64,000 nucleotides of DNA from Galerina marginata (GCA_023014335.1 JAECYW010000003.1:2542001-2606000), one strand, 5' to 3'; shown: positions 11,432 through 23,781, numbered from the stretch's first letter. The notes: generated from the sequence alone by a model not told the origin. A program made the numbers and translations.

Positions 11432-13685
11432 TCACTGTGACTTGGATGGCGGGGCATCCGAGTCACGGTCGCCGCCCTTCACCGCGTCCTGCTCCAAGTC
11501 CAAGTCCAACCCTACAGTGGGCCCATCATCCGACTCATCCACCGTCTCATGCAACGTCGATCCAGCCCCCTGCCCAAAATTCGCATTCAAATTCAAACCC
11601 AGACTCCCAGCCCTGCTCCTCCCAAGCAAAGTCCCCGTCTCCGCCACCCTCCCGCCCACCGGCATCCCCCCTCCTCCCCCTCCTCCCCGATCAAAGCTCC
11701 CTCTTCTCAAGCTGCCCGTCTCCACCACCCTCCTCCCACTCACCGCCCCACTCCCACTCGCACCCGCGCTGGGATCTCTATCCCGCTCCCAAGTATTGCT
11801 CCCTCGCCGGCTTCTAATTCCCGACCCTGCATTCGACCCTCTCCGACTCAGCGGCTCCACAGGGCTCATCGACGCATCCCTGTCCCTATCCCTATCCCTA
11901 TCCCCTCTCGGCAGCCCATGGAACCCAACAGTCGGGCTCCCGAAGCTCGAGCTCAACGAAGGCGGCGGCACAGAAGGATACGACAACCCCCGCTGCGGCA
12001 CCCCATACGCGCTCATCCCCATCCCACCCATCACCATCCCCCCCATCCCGACTCCATTATTCCCCTGCCCAGTCGCACCCATCGCCGCTAGCCCCAGCCC
12101 CATCCCCATCCCAAACGACCCAGACGACGGCGGGCTCGTAACGTCCGTTTCCACGCTGACATAACTCGCAGGGTCCGCCCCTGCCGAAGACGACGTGACA
12201 GGTGAAAACGGGTACGGCGAGTCCGAGGAGGCAGCTGATATCGAAGACGGCGTCGACCCCACAGTCGAGAACACCGAGGATGCACCAGCTTGCAGCGGCA
12301 ACACCTCATCCGCATCGCCGTCGCCTTCCCCATCCTCATCTCCATCCGCGTCCGAAAAATGCGTATGCGCGTGTGTAGGCGGCCTATGGATCTGCGACGG
12401 CGGGCGCGGAATCGGCACCCCATGCGTCTGCGTACTTCTCGTGCCCTGTCCCCTCGCATGCCCGTGCCCGTGCCCATGTCCATTCGCATTCGCGTACCCC
12501 CCTCCCCCACCAGCAAATCTCGGCTTATAAGACATGGGCATCCCCACGCTGCTCCCAACATGAAACACCGAAGTCGAAGGCGAGCTCGCCGCCGAATTCG
12601 CATCCAACGTCGAGGTACCATTCCCATAATCATAATACGCGTTTCTCGTCCCGCTCGGGCCTGCACCCGCTGTCATACCAGACACCGAAATCGACGCGGA
12701 CGGGGAGAACGATGCGGATACTGAAGACGAGCGCGAACTTGAGCGTAGATGCGTTGGTTGCGAGAAGGGATCTCGGTCGGTCGATGTCATGCCTATCAGG
12801 TTGTCCACTGGGAGTCCCAGCTGTAAAACAAAGATAAAAATCAATATCCCGCAACAACAAAAACGAAAACGACAACTCACTCGACTGCGACAATCAATCA
12901 GCTCCTCCCTATACACCTCATTCAGCCGCTTCACTCTCACAAACTCCCGCTCCGTATCCACCAACCGACTCCTCAGCTGCTCGTTCTCCCTCCTCAGCGC
13001 ATCCAGCATGAGCACCGCACTCGGATTACCAGGGTCGCTCCCCATCATGCTCGTGCTCAAACTCGAAGGCGGGTTATTGGCGCCGCTGCTGCTACTGGCG
13101 ACCTGCCGCTGCTTCTGCTTGCCTCCATTCCGTCTCTCGCCTTGCCCATGGCTACCCGCTGTATCGTCTGCAGCCCCAGACCCCGCTCCCGCCCTCTCTA
13201 ACTGCATCTCCAGCTCCCGATTCGCCTGCCTCAGCACCCCCAACTCCCTCGAAAGCCTGTTCACATGGTTCTCCGACTCCGCCTCCAGCGCGTTCTCCAA
13301 GTCGATCTTGTCTTCCCGTAGCTGAATTGGGCAAACGCAGATTAGAACAAATCAGTCGTCATATTATGAGGCAGAAAAAGGAGGAAAGGGGATGCACCTG
13401 CTCAAGCTTCCGCGAAAGCACGTTGATAATCCTCTCCTCCTCCGCCTCATACGCGTTGATCAGATCCTCCTCGTGCTGTCTCCCAGTGCTCTGCCCGCTG
13501 CTCCCGCCCGTCCCAAAACTGCTACTTCCTCCCGCGCTTAAACTGCCACTCGCACTCGCACTCGCACTCGCCAAGCTGAGAGGCCGCGACCTTGAGAATA
13601 ATCCAGCGCTAGTGGGCATCCCGATGGTAAGGGCAGTGGAAGACAGGCGGTGCGTGGGCGAGGGCGAGGAGAAGGACATGGTCAT
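11432..13685 (-). CDS. CCDC6/DUF2046-like coiled-coil protein
   Basis: Exons 13398-13685, 12881-13321 and 11432-12820 (both introns phase 0, 76 and 60 nt) give 705 residues. The N-terminal third has the hallmark of the CCDC6/DUF2046 family: EEERIINVLSRKLEQ, then LREDKIDLENALEAESENHV and NRLSRELGVLRQ, a heptad-rich coiled coil. A second helix follows (LDALRRENEQLRSRLVDTE), leading to YREELIDCRSRLGLPVDNLIGM, a stretch typical of the fungal members. The remaining about 460 residues are Ser/Gly-rich and low-complexity, with a HGHGHGHGHA run, an acidic DADGDEDGEGDGDADE run and RDRDRDRDRD repeats. The role of the fungal protein is not established. A second in-frame ATG at 13679 is an alternative start. 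Confidence 0.85.
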
Positions 13686-15879
13686 CTGGAATCTGCTGTA
13701 TGTAGCTCTGGCTTCTGCTTTATTCGTTGGAAAGGTCGCTGGAATATTTTATGGAATAATAATTGAGATGGTCGAATTAGTTGAGTCGTCGTCGAAAATT
13801 AAGAACTAGGAGCTTTTTTGAGGTAGTTATCGATCAAGCTTGCGTTGAGGGCCAAGGCACAAGGGGGGAAAGACAAGGATCTTCGAAATGAGTCAGACAA
13901 AAAACCGGGAGGACCTGGACGACCGGATATATCTTACCGGTGGGGAAAGAAGTGACGAAGTGATTTTGATACGCGTGGTGGTGATTGGGTGACAACCTTG
14001 GTCTGTCTCTGTGTCTAGGAAGAAAAAATTAAGAGATGATGGTAGAATTTTGTGTTGCGGATTTCCAGAGAGACGGAGGGTCGTAAGGTCAGATCTGAGG
14101 CTCTGCGCTGAAATTGCAACTTTGACCCAGAGACGAGCGTAGCAACTCGACGCACAATAAGGTACAGACGCCGACGCCGTCTGAGAAAAGTGTAGATACG
14201 AATGTGGATGATAGCACGGGTCGCGCCAAAGGGAGGGTGGAAGCCAGATATCAACTTGATAGGGATAGGGTCACCGCCCAGGAGAAATAGATCTACGGTC
14301 CGCAAAAAATAGCTTCGTGAGGACACGAAGACCGCGGATCCTTGGCCAGAAATGATGATCCTCACCTTGCTGCACGAGGCGCCTCTGTCAGTTCAGTGGC
14401 TAAGTAAAGCAGGACCGAGGTGGCCGTGTATGACGGTGGCGAGGCACGGAAGTGGAGATTGATTCGCTCAGTGGGGTCTGGAGGTTAAGACTTGCAGACA
14501 AACTGGAGGCTTTGGGATGCTCTCTGTCTGAGTTTCAGTGCGCTATTGGGAGCTCGGCACTCCAGGTTTCTATCGCTTTCGGAGAATGTAAGGCAGGACA
14601 AGTAGGCTATCTTCTATGCTCCGCCTGTTAGGAAATCGAGGCTTCAAGTCTTCAGGCGAAGAACGCGAGGCGTGCAGAATGAGAAGCTTGGCCCGTGTAA
14701 AGTGAAAGCGGCTCTGATCGTTCTGGAAAGGTTCAGCGTCAGCCTCCGTATGTGGGGTGTGGGCGTCAACCGCTCCTCATGCATGGGGAAGCACACCTTT
14801 TATAAGTATCTTCCCGGACCTTTCGATCCCTTTCTTCCTCCTCCGTCAAAACGTGGACAATGATGCAATTTTACTCAACAAAACGAGGCGCCAAGCACTG
14901 TGGGGGAACGGGTCAGACACTGTCAGACACTCTTCTAATCAGCCCTGCCCTGCAGCTCGCAATATCCGACTCGCTGTACGTCAAACGGTTACGGCGGTGA
15001 TGGTGCGCAAAATAGCCGGCTTTCGAGGTCAAGTTACGCCGAGAACGAAAGCAGCGAGAATGAAGTCGGAGCGATGAACATGAACGTTGACGGACGTGCT
15101 GGTGGCAGTCGAAAGGATCAACGCTGTGTCCAAGAATCAAAGGGAAGAGACTGAATCGCATGCCCCCTTCGGTAAGGCCGGCTACTTGAGGCACCCCCTT
15201 TTGATCGGAACCGGCTTAAAATGGCAGGTACATCCCGAGCCACCGACGACCGACGTCCCTGCATCCGTATGCTACTTGACGTACGTCGAGGAGATAAAAA
15301 AAGTTTGGCAACGTAAAATAGTCGCTGCTCTCGCCTATCCTAGAGAGCCGATGCAAGTTGCTGTTAGAGGCGCGCGATGAGCACCGTGCAAACTTGGTCC
15401 ACTACAATATGGAAGGTCTACTGAAGGTTTCACGGAACCCACCCACGTGTGTTGTACTAATTTCATACAAATTTCAAGCAGTGTGTAGTGCATTTAAAGC
15501 GCCAGATAGCTTCACATATTTACGACTCGGATCTCACTAAGTAATAGATGACAATTCTCTACCTTATTTATGAAAGGGTAATGAAATTTAGATGATATTG
15601 ACATGAGAGTGATTACCATTAACGAAGAAGAGCGGCGATGTACTCCGATCCAAACTGCCTCCACGACACGATGTATGAGAAGATGCACGCGTTAGCTAGA
15701 AATGACATACCGCATAAAGAGCGGAGGTGCGTGTTCAACAAGCTCGAGGATACACCTCAACCGAGCATCGAGTAAGCGTCATTTCCAGTTCTGTTGAAAC
15801 ACGTGCTTGCACAGGTCCATAATAAGGTCTGTAGCCCTGTCCATGTACTCTAGCTTTCGGAAAAAAAGCAGGGAGAGAA
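13686..15879. other. Intergenic region without supported genes
   Basis: About 2.2 kb follow the start of the coiled-coil gene. Short frames exist on both strands but none shows domain similarity, coherent splicing or composition like the neighbouring genes. The proximal part must carry the coiled-coil gene promoter. Confidence 0.5.
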
Positions 15880-17382
15880 ATGAAAGAAACACGAAGACCT
15901 AGAGCCGGTTTGATTCCCTGTAAGACCCCATGCAGAATTGCTAGGAAAGAGGCTTTACCCAATGCGTAAGGGTCAAGCCGCCAAAAGTCAATCCATGCGA
16001 CATAGCGACCAAGGTAGAAAGTGCACGCGCCTCCCAGAGCAGGAAATCCCACCAGTATGTGCCGTGAACGTAATGAGCACAAGGCGGAAATCCGAAGACC
16101 CAGTAAGTGACGAGAGTAGGGAGCCCAGGAAAACAGATGGAAGACAGGAGCTGAAGTAAAATCAAAATGAGAGAGAGAGAGAGAAAGAGCAATAGAGCGG
16201 TGGCTGACCCACTCCTCCATTGAAATTATCGCTATTTTTTGCGATCGACAGTGAGCGCAAATCGCTGAGCAACGAGGCAGTTTTGATAAAGGCCGAACCA
16301 TAGATGACCAGCTTCTTGCGACCTGGAAGCTAGACGACGGGTTGCCAGTGAATCAGTTGGGCCTATTCAATCACAGGCAAATGTAAACTGCAAACTAGAA
16401 TGGAGAGAACTAGAATCAGCCGATTTAATATCCGTGTCCGAGTGAATAACCACGTCAAAAGCAAAGCCTGGAAAAAGCTGACCTTTACATAGCTTCAAGA
16501 AAGCCTACCAGTGCTCGAGAGAACTATGGATTACATCTGATAGATCCCTGCGCCGTACAATGTAGGCTTCAACCCACAGCGCCTGCAGTATCATCCGCAG
16601 CCTGACGAGCACTCGTTGACTATGACTATGTCGGATCGCCGGGGTAGGTCTACAGGCTGAATTGCGATCAGAGGAGACCCATGCCGATAGTGACCAGAAC
16701 TGAATTCAAGGTGATCATGAAGTGCTAGTTAGAGGCTCAGAGCCCAACCATCCATGAACTGGGACAACCCTTGAAGAGCCAGAAGAGTTCGGATACAAGA
16801 ATTATGCGTCACAAAATTGAAAGAAAACAGGCTACTCGTTGACGATTTGACACTGTAGGACACTAGAGAGTGAATATCACGGTTGTTGGAAAGCGTGTGC
16901 TGCGATTGCTTTGATTTGTCGTATCCAAATCAAAGAGGTCCAAATCGACCGACGAGAGGCGATTTAAGCAGGTGTTGATTTGATAGTGTGTCCGAATCTT
17001 TTAGAATAGACGGGCAACCGGAGTACACTGAACCTTTATTGACATTGGTTGGGATGGAGGATCGACGCGTCGATTCGAGATTGCTGCACGAGATTTGGAT
17101 ACCAAGCATGGTCTTGATACTAAACCGCACAGTCAGATCGAGAAAAAGATAACCTAGGCGAAGTAGAAGGAAAGGAGAGGGCTAGTCATGGCAGACAGTT
17201 TTGAATACGCGGCAAGTATACGAAAGCAATTTTTATGAATTTTCTAAGCCTTCGGAATGGGTGACGCAGGGGAGGAAAGACACGGATTTTACAAGACTCG
17301 GAAGTGTTTGATCCCAATTTTGTCCCAATTGCGGACACTCAAAAATTGTTCCCGTGCGAGCCTTCCGTGCCGCCAACCTTCT
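15880..17382 (+). repeat. Upstream copy of the hsp60 5' region (direct repeat A)
   Basis: This about 1.5-kb block is a diverged direct copy of 18460-19780. Matching landmarks in the same order are: AGAATTGCTAGGAAAGAGGC (15933 and 18536), CTTTACATAGCTTCAAGAA (16484 and 18884), GAGCACTCGTTGACTATGAC (16609 and 19026), GAATTCAAGGTGATCATGAA (16702 and 19109), GGTTGGGATGGAGGATCGAC (17047 and 19451) and GGACACTCAAAAATTGTT (17333 and 19733). The right edge ends just before the ATG of the orphan gene at 17401. In the other copy the same point lies about 30 bp before the hsp60 ATG. The block therefore carries what should be the hsp60 promoter and leader. Confidence 0.9.
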
Positions 17383-17400
17383 GACGCTGCAACGTTACGG

Positions 17401-18180
17401 ATGGCCAACATAATACGATCTGCAAAATCTGGCAACGATTGGACTCCCAGCGAACTAGCTGCATACAATATCACTATCATTTCTCAAACAAAATACGAAT
17501 TCTTTGGCACAAACGAACTTCCGGTGCCCGGTCCACTTACACGTTCACTTGTTGTTTTCATGACCCATGACGACCGAACAAATGCACCAGACGATGAGTC
17601 GTGGAGGCTACTGCATTACCTGGATTTGGCACTGGATCCCAAGGCTGGCCAGGAGGCAGCCGTTGTCAACTTCACGGCGAAACTCTTGGAGAAGCTTGGA
17701 TACAATAGCGGCCGTAGGATCGTTTTTATGCGACGCGCGCTCCCGTTCCTCACCTGCGGTGTAACTTCTTCCGCACAGACGGATATTTGTGTTATGGATG
17801 ACAACAAAATCCTCCTCTTAGTGCAAAACAAAAGCCTGTTAAGTTTCAAGGACCCGGAGCCTCAAGTCATTGCTGAGGCTATTGCCGCGTACGCCATGAA
17901 CAACAAAGTTCGACAAGACTCTCTCGACCTCCCCCCTCTCGCTTCTATCACTTTCCCCGCTATCACGATGGTTGGCACCAACCCCTACTTCTACAAGATT
18001 ACCGTCACAGCCGAACTGAGCGCCGCCGTCCAGCAAGGAACGTATCCTGCGGCTAAAACAAAAGTTCTCAAATATATTCCTGTTCTTCCCAAACGCCACA
18101 GCCTTGGGATGCGCCATCTCGAGAACAGAGAAGAACTGATGAGGTGCCTAGAGGGCTTCAAACAGTTTTTGGGGAATTAA
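17401..18180 (+). CDS. Basidiomycete orphan protein, possible PD-(D/E)XK-like nuclease fold
   Basis: A single-exon frame of 259 residues begins MANIIRSAKSGNDWTPSELA. The open frame extends upstream to 17257, but that part lies inside the duplicated hsp60 leader, so the ATG at 17401 is preferred. Residues about 110-180 contain a helix with GQEAAVVNFTAKLLEKLGY, then TDICVMDDNKILLLVQNKS, then DPEPQVIAEAIAAYAMNN. The spacing of an early Glu, an Asp in TDICV and a Gln-x-Lys on the following strand is what a PD-(D/E)XK-type core would show. Similar orphan proteins are common in mushrooms, to my knowledge without a tested function. The fold call is inference from motif spacing only. No signal peptide is seen. 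Confidence 0.7.
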   Translation: MANIIRSAKSGNDWTPSELAAYNITIISQTKYEFFGTNELPVPGPLTRSLVVFMTHDDRTNAPDDESWRLLHYLDLALDPKAGQEAAVVNFTAKLLEKLGYNSGRRIVFMRRALPFLTCGVTSSAQTDICVMDDNKILLLVQNKSLLSFKDPEPQVIAEAIAAYAMNNKVRQDSLDLPPLASITFPAITMVGTNPYFYKITVTAELSAAVQQGTYPAAKTKVLKYIPVLPKRHSLGMRHLENREELMRCLEGFKQFLGN

Positions 18181-18459
18181 TATAGTGGTATGTAGCCACT
18201 CAGTTCCACAAATCGGTGTGCTGCGGTCAGCTATATACAAAATATGGAAGGTTGCTGAAATTGTCTGTTGAAGTTTCATGGAAGCCATCCCCATGCGTCG
18301 CGTCGAGTAACCGCCCAACAGCACCAGGGATTGGTAAAGGTTGCCATAAAGGTTATTCCCCAAAGCATAGAACATTCCTAGTACAATACATACTTGCATA
18401 GACCTGCAATTAGGAGAGCGGCCATGAAACATCTCCCTAAGTACTTTATCCTCCAGAAC
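18181..18459. other. 3' flank of the orphan gene
   Basis: Short spacer between the orphan stop codon and the second copy of the hsp60 upstream block. No gene is seen. Confidence 0.5.
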
Positions 18460-19809
18460 AGAAGCAACGAGAGTCATGGAAGAGACATGAGGACTTAGAG
18501 AGGGTAGTTAGTTTGATTCCCTGTGGGTACCTCCAGAATTGCTAGGAAAGAGGCTTTAGCCAACACAACGGGGTCAAGCCGCGAAAGGTCAAGAGGTGTG
18601 AAGTAAAGTCGAGACGAGAGAGCAATACAGTGGTGGCTGACCCAGTCAATTGAAATTATCGCCAGTTTTTGCAATCGACAGTAAACGCAATGGTGAACAC
18701 TTCCAGGTCCTTGCAAGCTGAACATATTGGAGTGAATCAGTTGGGTCCGTTTAATTCGCAGACAGTTAAAATTGCAATTATAGCAATAAAGCAAATCATA
18801 GAGTGGAGAGAACTAAAATCAGATCATTTAATATTTAAGTCCGAGTGAATAACCACCGCAAGAGCAAAGCCGGGAAAACTATCCTTTACATAGCTTCAAG
18901 AACGCCTACCAGTGCTCGAGAAGCTCAATTTGTGCTTAATAGATCCCTGCGCCGTGCGAATTACAATGTAGTCTTCAACTCGCAGTGCCTGCAGCATCTA
19001 TATAGAGTAATATTGGCAGCCTGACGAGCACTCGTTGACTATGACTATGTCGGATCGCCCTGAGGCCGAATTGCGATCAGAGAAAACCCATGTCGATTGT
19101 GGCCAGAACTGAATTCAAGGTGATCATGAAGTGCTAGTTGGAGAGCCCAGCCATCCACGAGCTAGGAAAACTCTTGAAGAACCGGTCCAACCGGAAGAGT
19201 TTGATACAAGAATTATGCGTCACAAAATTGAAAGAAAACATGCTACTCGTTGACGATTTGACATTGTAGGACACTAGAGAGTGAAGATCATGGTTGATGT
19301 TGAAAAGCGTGTGCTGCGATTGCTTTGATTTGTCTTGATCCAAGTCAAAGAGATCCAAGAGGCGATCTAAAAAGTAGGTGTTGATTTGATAGTATCCGAA
19401 TTTTTTTAGAATCGACGCCAACCGTAGTACACTGAACCTTTATTGACATTGGTTGGGATGGAGGATCGACGCGTCGATTCGAAGGCGAAGTACGAGATTT
19501 GGATCCAAGCATGGGGTCGATAAACCGCAGATCGAGAAAATGATGACTTAGGGAAAGGAGAGGGCTAGTTATGGAAGACCGTAGTATCATATAAAATACT
19601 CAGCTAGTATGCGAGAGCGATTTAAATCTCTTCTATTCTCAAGTGCAGATCAGCTTTCGGAATGGGGTGACGCAAGCGGAGAAAAGGCACGGATTTTACT
19701 AGAACAGCTTGATCCCATCACGGCCTTTTCCGGACACTCAAAAATTGTTGCCGCGCGAGGTTCCGTGCAGCCAACCTTCTCTTCTGTTCTTTTTTTTTCT
19801 TCCTCAAAA
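18460..19809 (+). promoter_or_regulatory. hsp60 upstream region (direct repeat B)
   Basis: This is the hsp60-adjacent copy of the duplicated block described at 15880-17382; similarity ends at about 19780. A pyrimidine-rich leader (TTCTTTTTTTTTCTTCCTC) at about 19788-19805 runs straight into AAAAATG. The promoter of hsp60 must lie here. I do not see an unambiguous heat-shock element array, so no element is called. Confidence 0.75.
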
Positions 19810-21904
19810 ATGCACCGCCTGTCGACCACCTCATCCAGGTCTCTCCGAAAAGCTGCCTCAAAAGCAGCTCAGCCTGCGCTCACGCGTGGTGCTCACAAGG
19901 AGATCAAGTTCTCGAACGAGGGCAGAGCGAGCATTCTCAAGGGCGTCGATATCCTTGCGAATGCTGTCAGTGTTACTCTCGGTCCTAAGGGTACGTGGCT
20001 GTATTAACGGTGTATTTCTGGGGGTTCCTAACAACATTTGGCGCGTTTGTAGGTCGTAATGTGATCATCGAACAGTCCTTTGGTGGACCCAAGATCACAA
20101 AAGGTATGTACGCCTTCCTTGCAGTAGTTTGACTCTGTGGCCTATGTCTCGCCTTGTTTCTCTTGCTCTCCCTACCTAATCTCTACTCTTTTCCTCCCTT
20201 GGACCGTTTTTCGTGCTCTCATTTGTTCACTTTTTGTTCTCTGACGTCCTCAACCGGGAGTGCTGACGTGTACAACCACAGATGGTGTTACAGTTGCCAA
20301 ATCCATCACACTGAAGGACAAGTTCGAGAACCTCGGTGCACGGTATGTCCAATTTGACCTTGTCGGTGCTGTTATCTAATTCCAGAGTTAGACTTGTTCA
20401 GGATGTGGCCCAAAAGACCAACGAAGTTGCAGGTGACGGAACAACAACAGCAACCGTTCTTGCCCGCGCCATTTACTCCGAAGGTGTCAAGAATGTCGCT
20501 GCTGGCTGCAACCCCATGGATCTCCGACGGGGCTCGCAAGCTGCTGTTGACCGCGTCGTTGAGTACCTGTCGGCCCAGACCAAGACTATCACCACCACCG
20601 CCGAAATCGCCCAAGTTGCAACTATCTCCGCCAACGGTGATACCCATGTCGGCGCCCTCATTGCTCAAGCCATGGAGAAGGTCGGAAAAGAGGGTGTCAT
20701 TACCGTCAAGGAAGGTCGCACTATTGAAGACGAAATTGAGATCACTGAGGGCATGCGCTTCGACCGTGGCTTTATCTCGCCTTACTTCGTTACAGACGTG
20801 AAGTCTCAAAAGGTCGAATTCGAGAAGCCTTACATTCTCCTCTCAGAAAAGAAGATTTCCCTGCTGGCAGACATCCTTCCCGCTCTTGAGGTTGCTGCAC
20901 AGGCCCGCCGCCCCCTCGTCATCATTGCTGAGGACGTCGACGGCGAAGCTCTCGCTGCCTGCATCCTCAACAAGCTTCGTGGCCAGCTCCAGGTTGTTGC
21001 TATCAAAGCCCCTGGCTTCGGTGACAACCGCAAGTCTATCCTCGGCGATATTGCCATCCTCACAGGCGGTACCGTCTTCACGGATGAACTCGACATCAAA
21101 GTTGAGCGTGCCAACGCTGACTTGCTCGGCACGACTGGCTCCATCACCATCACAAAGGACGACACTATCATCCTCAATGGCGAGGGCTCCAAGGACGCCA
21201 TCCAGTCTCGCTGCGAGCAGATTCGCGCCATCATCGCGGACCCCACTACCTCCGAGTTCGACAGGAGCAAGCTCCAAGAACGTCTTGCCAAGCTCAGCGG
21301 TGGTGTAGCCGTCATCAAGGTTGGAGGTGCCTCTGAAGTCGAAGTCGGCGAGAAGAAGGACAGGTACGACGACGCCCTCAACGCCACCCGCGCTGCCGTC
21401 GAGGAGGGTATCCTCCCCGGAGGCGGTGTCGCTCTGCTCAAGGCCTCTCTCCAACTTGCCACCGACTCCCCCAGCAGTGGTGCTGGGTCCACACTCTCCC
21501 CCGTCTCTCCTGACGCCAAGCCTATCAGCACCGTCAACTTCGACCAGGAGCTCGGTGTCGCCATCATCCGACGCGCTATCACCGGCCCCGCACGCGCCAT
21601 CCTCAACAACGCGGGCGAGGAGTCGAGCGTGATCATCGGCACGCTGCTGAAGAAGTACGGCACTCCGGACAAATTTGCATGGGGTTACGATGCGTCCAAG
21701 GGTGAATACGTGGACATGATCATTGCGGGTATCGTTGACCCTCTGAAGGTGGTGAGGACCGCGCTGGTGGATGCTAGCGGTGTTGCGAGCTTGTTGACGA
21801 CGAGCGAGGCATGTGTGGTTGACGCTCCTGAGGAGGACAAGCCTGCTGGCGGTATGGGTGGTATGGGTGGTATGGGAGGCATGGGCGGAATGGGCGGGTT
21901 CTAA
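19810..21904 (+). CDS. hsp60: Mitochondrial chaperonin Hsp60
   Basis: Exons 19810-19990, 20053-20103, 20282-20342 and 20392-21904 (phases 1, 1, 2) give 601 residues. The N-terminus [20 protein letters not shown] is Ser/Arg-rich without acidic residues, as expected of a mitochondrial presequence. The chaperonin body follows: [48 protein letters not shown] and the ATP-binding [14 protein letters not shown]. The C-terminus has five GGM repeats ending GGF. This is the group I chaperonin that folds imported matrix proteins with Hsp10. For the last intron the acceptor at 20391 was chosen over the upstream CCAG at 20385 because it restores the invariant GARLVQDVA. One internal segment ([20 protein letters not shown]) is a little longer than in many homologues. 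Confidence 0.98.
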
Positions 21905-22621
21905 ACGCGACCTGTCTGTCCCGGTTATGTTGAGGTCGTAATGCGCGAGTTGATGACAAGGCAGGTTAAAAGTACCCCATTACTCTACTACTTGGTTTTC
22001 TCTCCACCCTATTCATACGAAATGTTTTATTTTGCTTTAGTTGCATATCGTCCGTCACCCACGTTCCACCATCCCCATTTACATGCATATTTATTGTTAG
22101 TTTAGTTTGTTGCAGCAGTCATAGATAGTCTTACTTACCTGACATCCGTAGTTACTTACTATTGTCAGAATGCAAACCCCCACTCATCATCGTTTGTACT
22201 ACATTTATGAAAAGCGAAATAAATATAAGCCGGCAGGTAAGATGGACATGTACAATCTTGATTGGCCTGGGCAGGCTGTTAAAACTTGACGCAAAGCGCT
22301 CTGTGCCCGAAGAATCTTTCTTAGTCACTCAACTTCAACGACTGGCTACACATATGGCTAAGCATGCGTATTTATTCAACAGTGTTGTAACCAACTTTGA
22401 GCTTGCCTACTCCTGGTTTGAACTATGTCCTCTCCTTCCATTTAAGTTGAATCCTAGGGGGAATTTGCTTATTGTTCCCGAAGATCGAAGGCGAGTCTTA
22501 GGCGAGACGGCGCCAAATGTCCAAATGGGGAAGCCCCTGTTCCGTTCACCTCCCACAGTGAATAGCAGCGGTATTCCATTGTCATTCGTCCTTTTCCCGA
22601 CCTAAGCAGGTGCTAACTCTT
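21905..22621. other. hsp60 3' flank and intergenic
   Basis: The first about 250 bp are AT-rich and probably form the hsp60 3' UTR. A frame at 22162-22605 lacks domain similarity or splice support and is not called. Confidence 0.5.
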
Positions 22622-23781
22622 ATGCAAATCCATCCAAACCCTATACCACGACGGGTGTCCCCAAATCTCGTCTATGTTGCGAGCGTTGTAGGGTTTCTCG
22701 CCTTATTTTCGGCGGTGTTGACGACAACGACGACAAAGACTCTGTGTACCAGCGCTCATGATCACCTTCCGTTGTTTTTCCTTACAATCGCTACTCGGGC
22801 AAGGATATGCCGTCCAGAAGCCAAAGCATCAATCCCGTCGCTGCTATTCAGCCCAGAACTGGGTGCAATGTCGCTCATCTCTCTGGATACCAACGAGATG
22901 TTTAAAAACCGACTCGGTGAAAGACTACTTTGATTTTAAACCTGCCATGCTTTGTTAACGGATACTAATGTAACTTCTTCAGAAATAGGGAAGATAACGG
23001 CTGCATTGTCGTCTATTGGGACACCTGAGAGCCAGCAGACAATAAGCGCTATCGAGAGATACGACGATCAGGCGAAGAGTACGATCCGAAATCTCGCAAA
23101 ACTGGGCGCTGCATCGAAAGTAAGTAAACGTACTGTAACGCAAACGAATGAACTTTCTTACTGACAATCTCATTCTTAATACTTAGCTGGCCCACAAGAC
23201 CGTGAACGCCATCCTGACTGGCCTTATCCAGTCGCTCGCAGCCTTCCACGGGCGAGAAGAGCCCATACGTCTTGCAAGAAGTGACACGTTCTCGACAAGC
23301 ACAGATAGACGCGTGGGTGGCTGGGCTCCAGGACCAGCTAGCACAGCTTCTCCTTCAATGCAAGATCACACTAGATGACCTCGATTCAAGCGACCTACAC
23401 TTATTTCAAATTATACAAACCTCAGGGCGGACAGAGGGCGGTCAGGAGAAAAAGATGGCTGAAGACGATAACTACATTGTGCCAATGTCGATAAGATCTC
23501 TATTTGGACAGGAGGACATACGCCCAGCTGCGCTGAAAGCCATTTCCAACCTCGAGTCGTTGATAAAGACTAGCACTGCTGCAAGAAAAGTTGTAGAGAA
23601 CCTGTCCAACGACTTGGTCGGGACGATGGTAGGAATCGAAGCCGCTTACCGTTACCCAGACCGGATGTTGGTAATCGAGATGACGCTGGAAGAGGAGGTT
23701 GAGGGCATGGTGGGCATGCTCAGGAGATTACGGAGGGAAGCAGAAACGAGCAAAATTTCTAATGGCTTAAATGAAGCTTAG
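22622..23781 (+). CDS. Uncharacterised helical protein, gene model uncertain
   Basis: Proposed exons are 22622-22916, 22983-23119 and 23242-23781 (323 residues). The first intron is well supported: GTGAAA donor, TACTAATG branch-like site, CAG acceptor, phase 1. It joins EMFKNRL to EIGKITAALSSIGTPESQQT. The second is problematic. The best acceptor, with a CTGAC branch site, is TTAG at 23186, but that opens a different frame (LAHKTVNAILTGLIQSLAAF) from the long downstream frame. Keeping the frame needs the later acceptor at 23241, or a short extra intron, or a real frameshift. The C-terminal half is helix-rich (QAQIDAWVAGLQDQLAQLLL, LIKTSTAARKVVENLSNDLV). I recognise no family. Translation may instead start at 22869 (MSLISLDTNEMF). 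Confidence 0.5.

Noticed and set aside
11442..12164. Plus-strand open frame of 240 codons opposite the coiled-coil gene
   Set aside because: It is antisense to the low-complexity C-terminus of the CCDC6-like gene, which has clear family similarity and splice support; shadow frame.
17257..17400. Upstream in-frame extension of the orphan gene (MGDAGEERHGFYK...)
   Set aside because: It lies inside the duplicated hsp60 leader, where the equivalent sequence is non-coding; the ATG at 17401 is more likely.
20830..21672. Minus-strand open frame of 280 codons
   Set aside because: Antisense shadow of the GC-rich third positions of hsp60.
22162..22605. Open frame of 147 codons after hsp60
   Set aside because: No similarity, no splice signals linking it to neighbours, and it overlaps probable 3' flank.
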